Shown here one piece after another: positions 5,704 to 9,375 of a stretch of 9,375 bases of DNA. The stretch is from Pseudomonadota bacterium (GTDB lineage Bacteria; Myxococcota_A; Polyangia; Polyangiales; Ga0077539), in contig JAEYZO010000898.1 in NCBI GenBank assembly GCA_023428035.1, positions 1 to 9,375 of the forward strand. The letters are read 5' to 3'. The notes under the pieces were generated by a model. The model was not told the origin of the DNA. It saw nothing but the letters and a program-made list of their open reading frames with translations, and made no database searches. The translations under genes and the position numbers were made by a program. The first letter of the stretch is position 1. Every line of letters starts with the position of its first letter.

Positions 5704-7361
5704 GCCTCGCCCCTCCATCGCTCCCGCAGCGCGCGGTCGACCCCGCGGGTCGGGCCGAGGCCCTCGCCCTGGTGCGCCGAGGCTACGCCTACGACTACAG
5801 CTATCAGTCGCTCTGCTTCACGAAGGAGCTGCCCCCGACGGAGCGCTTCAGCGCCCGCTACATCGCTCAGGGCGCCGCGGCCTCGACGCGCCTCCAGGCC
5901 AACCGCGCCGCCTACGCCGCCGCGCACCCGCTGGAGACGAAGCTCAGCCGAGCGCGCTCCATCGACGAGTTCGGCCAGATGTTCCCCGTGCTCGAGGCGC
6001 CCGCGTCGATCCCGCGGTGGGGCGACGACGGGGTCTTCGCGTGGCAGCGCGTCGCTGGGGCGGTGCCCGGGATCCTCCGGGGGCTCGACCGGCTGCCCGA
6101 TCACCTCCCGGTGACGGCCGAGCACTTCGCGAGGGCCCTGGGCGGCCGCGACAGCCTCGACGCCGCCCTCGCCGAGGGTCGCCTGTTCCTCGCGGACTAC
6201 GGCGTGTTCAGCGACGTCCCCTGCGGTCGCTACCCCCCCGGCGACGCGTCGGGGCTACCGAAATACCTCGCGGCGCCGCTCGCGCTCTTCTGCGCGACGT
6301 CGTCGGGCCTCGCCCCGGTCGCGATCCAGGTTCATCAGCGGCCGGGCGCGGGCAACCCGATCTACACCCCCGCTGACGGCGGGCGGCGGAGGACCGCGAA
6401 GCTCGCGGTGCAGGTCGCCGACGCCAACTACGAGGGCATCATCGCCCACTTCGCCGAGACGCACCTCGTGCTCCAGGCCTTCGTGATGGCCGCGCGGCGG
6501 CGCCTCTCGCCGGACCACCCGGCGCTGCACCTCCTGGCGCCGCACTTCGAGTTCACGCTCGCGGCGAACCAGTACGCGCGCGAGACCCTGGTCGTCGTGG
6601 GCGGCACGCAGGACCGCATCCTGGCGCCGCTCCTGCCCGCGACGCACGAGGTGCTCCGCGCGAGCCTGCGGGCGGTGCGCTTCGACGACCTCGACCCGAC
6701 CCTCGACGCCGCGCGACGGCACGTCGCGGACCGGGGCGCCCTCCCGGAGTACCCCTTCCGCGACGACGGCGAAGACCTCTGGGCCGCGACGCGGCGCTGG
6801 GTCGAGTCGTACCTCGGGCTCTACTACCTCTCCGACGCCGACGCCGCGGCGGACCACGAGCTCCGAGCCATGGTCGACGAGGTGGCCTCCCCCGACGGCG
6901 GGCGGCTGCCGCGGCTCGTCGAGGGCTCGCGCACCGACACCCGCGCGGGGGTCGTCGACCTCGTCGCGAGGGTGGTGCACCGCGCGTCGAGCCACCACGC
7001 CGCGATCAACTACAACTGGTGGGACTGGATGGGCTTCGCGCCGACCGCGCCGAGCGTCAGCGCCGCGCCCGCCCCAGGCCCCGATGATCCCGCCGACGAG
7101 GCCGCGCTCCTCGCCATGATGCCCCCCATGGGCGCCGCGTGGGAGACCGTCGAGCAGATCTACAACGTGAAGAGCATCGCCGCGAACCGCCTGGGGGAGT
7201 ACCCCGAGGGCTTCGCGGACCCGCGGGTCGAGCCGTTGAGGGCGGCCTTCGCGCGCGAGCTGGCGGGGGTCGAGGCGAGGATCGAGGCGCGCAACGCGAG
7301 CCGGCTCGTGCCCTACGAGTGCATGCGCCCGAGCCGGGTCACCGCGAGCATCAACTCGTGA
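5700..7361 (+). CDS. Lipoxygenase 2 (PLAT-less, cytosolic), complete
   Basis: The 553-residue second lipoxygenase is clearly related to its neighbour but well diverged, so the pair is an old tandem duplication. Its ATG overlaps the upstream stop (ATGA) and has no strong Shine-Dalgarno of its own, which points to translational coupling. Iron ligands are His250 and His255 (HFAETH), His433 and Asn437 (HHAAINYNWWDWMGFAP). Family landmarks include FAWQRVAG (113-120), PVTAEHFARAL, EGRLFLADY (159-167) and PVAIQ. The Coffa position is Ala293 before Arg294, as in most S-specific enzymes, though some bacterial R-specific enzymes also carry Ala. The C-terminus is SINS, ending in Ser553 where almost all lipoxygenases have Ile. 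Aromatic residues after the third His (NWWDWM) differ from the GQYDTM of lipoxygenase 1, which suggests a different pocket. No signal peptide or PLAT domain is present. The kinase gene begins 19 bp downstream on the same strand. Confidence 0.95.
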   Translation: MSLAPPSLPQRAVDPAGRAEALALVRRGYAYDYSYQSLCFTKELPPTERFSARYIAQGAAASTRLQANRAAYAAAHPLETKLSRARSIDEFGQMFPVLEAPASIPRWGDDGVFAWQRVAGAVPGILRGLDRLPDHLPVTAEHFARALGGRDSLDAALAEGRLFLADYGVFSDVPCGRYPPGDASGLPKYLAAPLALFCATSSGLAPVAIQVHQRPGAGNPIYTPADGGRRRTAKLAVQVADANYEGIIAHFAETHLVLQAFVMAARRRLSPDHPALHLLAPHFEFTLAANQYARETLVVVGGTQDRILAPLLPATHEVLRASLRAVRFDDLDPTLDAARRHVADRGALPEYPFRDDGEDLWAATRRWVESYLGLYYLSDADAAADHELRAMVDEVASPDGGRLPRLVEGSRTDTRAGVVDLVARVVHRASSHHAAINYNWWDWMGFAPTAPSVSAAPAPGPDDPADEAALLAMMPPMGAAWETVEQIYNVKSIAANRLGEYPEGFADPRVEPLRAAFARELAGVEARIEARNASRLVPYECMRPSRVTASINS

Positions 7362-7380
7362 AGCGCCGCGGGGACGATTG

Positions 7381-9375
7381 ATGGACCTCGCGATCGAGGG
7401 CTTCGCGCAGCTCGAGGAGGTGCACCGGTCGAGGCACTCGCTGGTGCTCCGCGGGGTGCGGCGGAGCGACGGCGCGGCGGTGGTGCTGAAGACCACCGCG
7501 GAGCGCAGGCCGAGCCGGGCGCAGATCGCGCGCGCGGTGCGCGAGAGGCGGCTCACCCAGGAGGCGCAAGGGGAGCGGGTGGTGCGGCTCCTCGGGGCCC
7601 TCGACCACGAGGGCGCGCCGGTGCTGGTGCTGGAGGACTTCGGCGGGCGCTCCCTCGACCGCGTGGAGCTCGACCTGCCCCTCGCGGGTCGCCTGGACCT
7701 CGCCATCGAAGCCGCGCGAGCCGTCGCTGCGGTGCACGCGCGGGGGGTGATCCACAAGGACATCAACCCCTCGAACCTCGTCTGGAACCGCTTGACCGGC
7801 GCGCTCAAGCTCGTGGATTTCGGCATCGCGACGGACCTCCGCAGGGAGGTCCCCACGCAGGCGCGGGCGGCCTTCGTCGAGGGCACGTTGGGCTACCTCG
7901 CCCCTGAGCAGACGGGCCGGATGAACTGCGGCGTCGACCGCCGGGCGGACCTGTACTCCCTCGGCGCGACCCTCTACGAGCTCCTCTCCGGGCGACGTCC
8001 CTTCGAGGGCGACGACCCGCTAGAGCTCGCGCACTCGCACCTCGCGCGGGTGCCACCCCCCCTTCACGCGCTCGACCCGCGCGTGCCCGAGGCCCTCTCC
8101 AACGTCGTCGCGAGGCTGCTCCAGAAGGCCCCCGAGCGGCGCTACCAGACCGCGGCGGGCCTCGTCGCTGACCTCGAGCGCTGCGCCGCGGAGCTCAGGC
8201 TGAGGGGTGACATCCCGCCCTTCGAGATCGGAGGCCGAGACCGCAGCGGGGCGATCGAGGTCCCGCAGCGGCTCTACGGCCGGGAGGACGAGGCGCGAGC
8301 GCTGCGCAAGGCCTTTCAGCGCGCCGCGGAGGGCGGCCGCGAGCTCGTGCTGGTGACGGGCGCCGCGGGCATCGGAAAGACGCTCCTGGTGCGGGAGCTC
8401 AACGGCCCCATCGGGGAGCGCGGCGGAGACCTCCTCGAGGGCAAGTTCGACCAGTTCCGCCTCGGGGTGCCCTACGCGCCGCTCGGCCACGCCTTCGGGA
8501 GCTTCCTCCGCAGGCTCCTCACCCGCGACGACGCGACGGTGGCGCGGTGGCGCGAGGCCCTCGGCGCGGCGGTGGGGCGCAACGGCGGCGTGCTCGTCGA
8601 GATCCTCCCGGAGCTGGAGTCGCTCCTCGGCCCGCAGGACGTCCCGCAGCCGCTGGGCGCGGCGACCTCGGAGAACCGCTTTCACCTCGTGTTCCGCCAG
8701 CTCGTCGAGGCCATCGCGGCGCCCGATCACCCCGTCGCGCTCTTCCTCGACGACCTGCAGTGGGCCGACGTCCCCACGCTGCGACTCCTCGAGCGCCTCG
8801 TCACCGACGCGGACTGCCGACACCTCCTCGTGGTGGGCGCGTTCCGAGAGGGAGAGGTCGACGCCGCGCACCCGCTGAGCCTGACCGTCGACGCCGTGCG
8901 ACGCGCCGGGGTCACCCCGACCACCATCGCCCTCGGCCCCCTCTCGGGCGCGCAGGTGCGAGCCCTCTTGCGAGACACCTTCGGCCAGGGCGGCGACGCC
9001 CTCGACGAGCTCGCCACCCTCTGCGCCGCGAAGACCGGCGGCAACCCCTTCTTCCTCGGCCGCTTCGTCGAGTCGCTCGGCGCCCGCGGCGCCGCCTCGT
9101 GGGACCCGGTCTCTCAGCGCTGGACCTGGGACCTCCGCGCCGTCGCCGCGCTCAAGCACACCGAGAACGTCGTCGACTTCCTCCTCGACCGCCTCGGGCA
9201 GCTCCCCGAGGCCACCCGCTCCGCGCTGCAGCTCGCCGCCTGCGTCGGCGACGTGTTCGACCTGCGCCTCGTCGCCGCGTGCGCCGACCGCGGCCTCGCG
9301 GAGCTCCAGTCCGACCTGCGCCCCGCGCTCCTCGCCGAGCTCGTCGCGCCCGTCGGCGACGCGTGGGTCTTCGAC
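7381..9375 (+). CDS. Ser/Thr protein kinase-AAA ATPase signalling protein, partial (C-terminus beyond right edge)
   Basis: The frame is open from ATG 7381 to the last base (665 codons). The start has a Shine-Dalgarno GGGGA (7370-7374) at 6 bases. Residues about 10-270 are a Hanks-type kinase: Lys37 (VVLKT), catalytic loop HKDINPSN (125-132, Asp127), DFG (146-148), APE (175-177). The glycine loop is degenerate, with no GxGxxG, and the usual catalytic-loop Lys (DLKPEN) is Asn129; both are typical of this hybrid family. Residues about 297-560 are an AAA_16/predicted-ATPase domain opening with LYGREDEARAL, with Walker A GAAGIGKT (327-334), Walker B LFLDDLQW (454-461) and GNPFFL. Known relatives (Nostoc HstK-like and many myxobacterial proteins) continue with helical repeats, GAF and histidine kinase domains; that part is not visible here. 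No membrane segment is seen. Close spacing behind the lipoxygenases suggests one operon and a role in sensing or controlling lipid oxidation, which is inference. Confidence 0.95.
   Translation, partial: MDLAIEGFAQLEEVHRSRHSLVLRGVRRSDGAAVVLKTTAERRPSRAQIARAVRERRLTQEAQGERVVRLLGALDHEGAPVLVLEDFGGRSLDRVELDLPLAGRLDLAIEAARAVAAVHARGVIHKDINPSNLVWNRLTGALKLVDFGIATDLRREVPTQARAAFVEGTLGYLAPEQTGRMNCGVDRRADLYSLGATLYELLSGRRPFEGDDPLELAHSHLARVPPPLHALDPRVPEALSNVVARLLQKAPERRYQTAAGLVADLERCAAELRLRGDIPPFEIGGRDRSGAIEVPQRLYGREDEARALRKAFQRAAEGGRELVLVTGAAGIGKTLLVRELNGPIGERGGDLLEGKFDQFRLGVPYAPLGHAFGSFLRRLLTRDDATVARWREALGAAVGRNGGVLVEILPELESLLGPQDVPQPLGAATSENRFHLVFRQLVEAIAAPDHPVALFLDDLQWADVPTLRLLERLVTDADCRHLLVVGAFREGEVDAAHPLSLTVDAVRRAGVTPTTIALGPLSGAQVRALLRDTFGQGGDALDELATLCAAKTGGNPFFLGRFVESLGARGAASWDPVSQRWTWDLRAVAALKHTENVVDFLLDRLGQLPEATRSALQLAACVGDVFDLRLVAACADRGLAELQSDLRPALLAELVAPVGDAWVFD

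Noticed and set aside
4068..7361. 1097-codon plus-strand frame that would fuse an upstream extension to lipoxygenase 2
   Set aside because: The part before 5700 is an Arg/Pro/Ala-rich shadow of lipoxygenase 1 in another frame. Lipoxygenase 2 aligns to the family from its own ATG at 5700.
6255..7886. Long minus-strand frame antisense to lipoxygenase 2 and the kinase start
   Set aside because: Arg/Ser-rich low-complexity product. The plus-strand frames have intact catalytic motifs throughout.
1..9375. tRNA, rRNA, CRISPR arrays, insertion sequences or attachment sites
   Set aside because: No regularly spaced repeats, transposase motifs, terminal inverted repeats or tRNA-like cloverleaf sequences were seen. 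Coding density is high and composition uniform, with no sign of recent insertion.

Overview
The window is very GC-rich, with strong third-position G/C bias. It carries six genes in two divergent blocks, all tightly packed. The mix of genes suggests a large-genome, multicellular, predatory-type myxobacterium (Myxococcota, perhaps the Polyangiales): tandem lipoxygenases, a Ser/Thr kinase fused to an AAA ATPase with the HKDINPSN catalytic loop, a secreted TPR protein and a tectonin-like propeller. The taxonomic placement is inferred from composition and gene families only.

Left block, minus strand, read from right to left. A complete quinol-dependent nitric oxide reductase (qNOR, norB; 3827-1551) has all metal and heme ligands in place. 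After a 92-bp gap with a weak terminator-like hairpin comes a small acidic protein of six ~40-residue repeats that looks like a tectonin/tachylectin-type beta-propeller (1458-730). After another 48 bp comes an exported TPR protein (681 to the left edge, C-terminus not in the window).

The 148-bp divergent intergenic region (3828-3975) holds a 28-bp near-perfect dyad, the best operator candidate here. It also holds a pair of short, mutually exclusive hairpins beside the ribosome binding site of the first lipoxygenase.

Right block, plus strand. Two different, complete, PLAT-less lipoxygenases (3976-5703 and 5700-7361) overlap by ATGA and are therefore probably translationally coupled. Nineteen bases later starts a large signalling protein (7381 to the right edge) with a Ser/Thr kinase domain, then an AAA_16-type ATPase domain. 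In known relatives this architecture continues into GAF and histidine kinase domains, which would lie beyond the window. The three genes look like one transcript.

Taken together, an unsaturated-fatty-acid dioxygenase pair is co-transcribed with a multidomain kinase and is divergent from an NO detoxification enzyme. This could be an oxylipin or lipid-oxidation signalling module that shares a control region with an NO response. The gene identities are well supported; the functional link is inference. Both lipoxygenases end in Ser instead of the near-universal Ile whose carboxylate binds the catalytic iron, and one has Val at the stereocontrol (Coffa) position. These are the most checkable oddities of the window.
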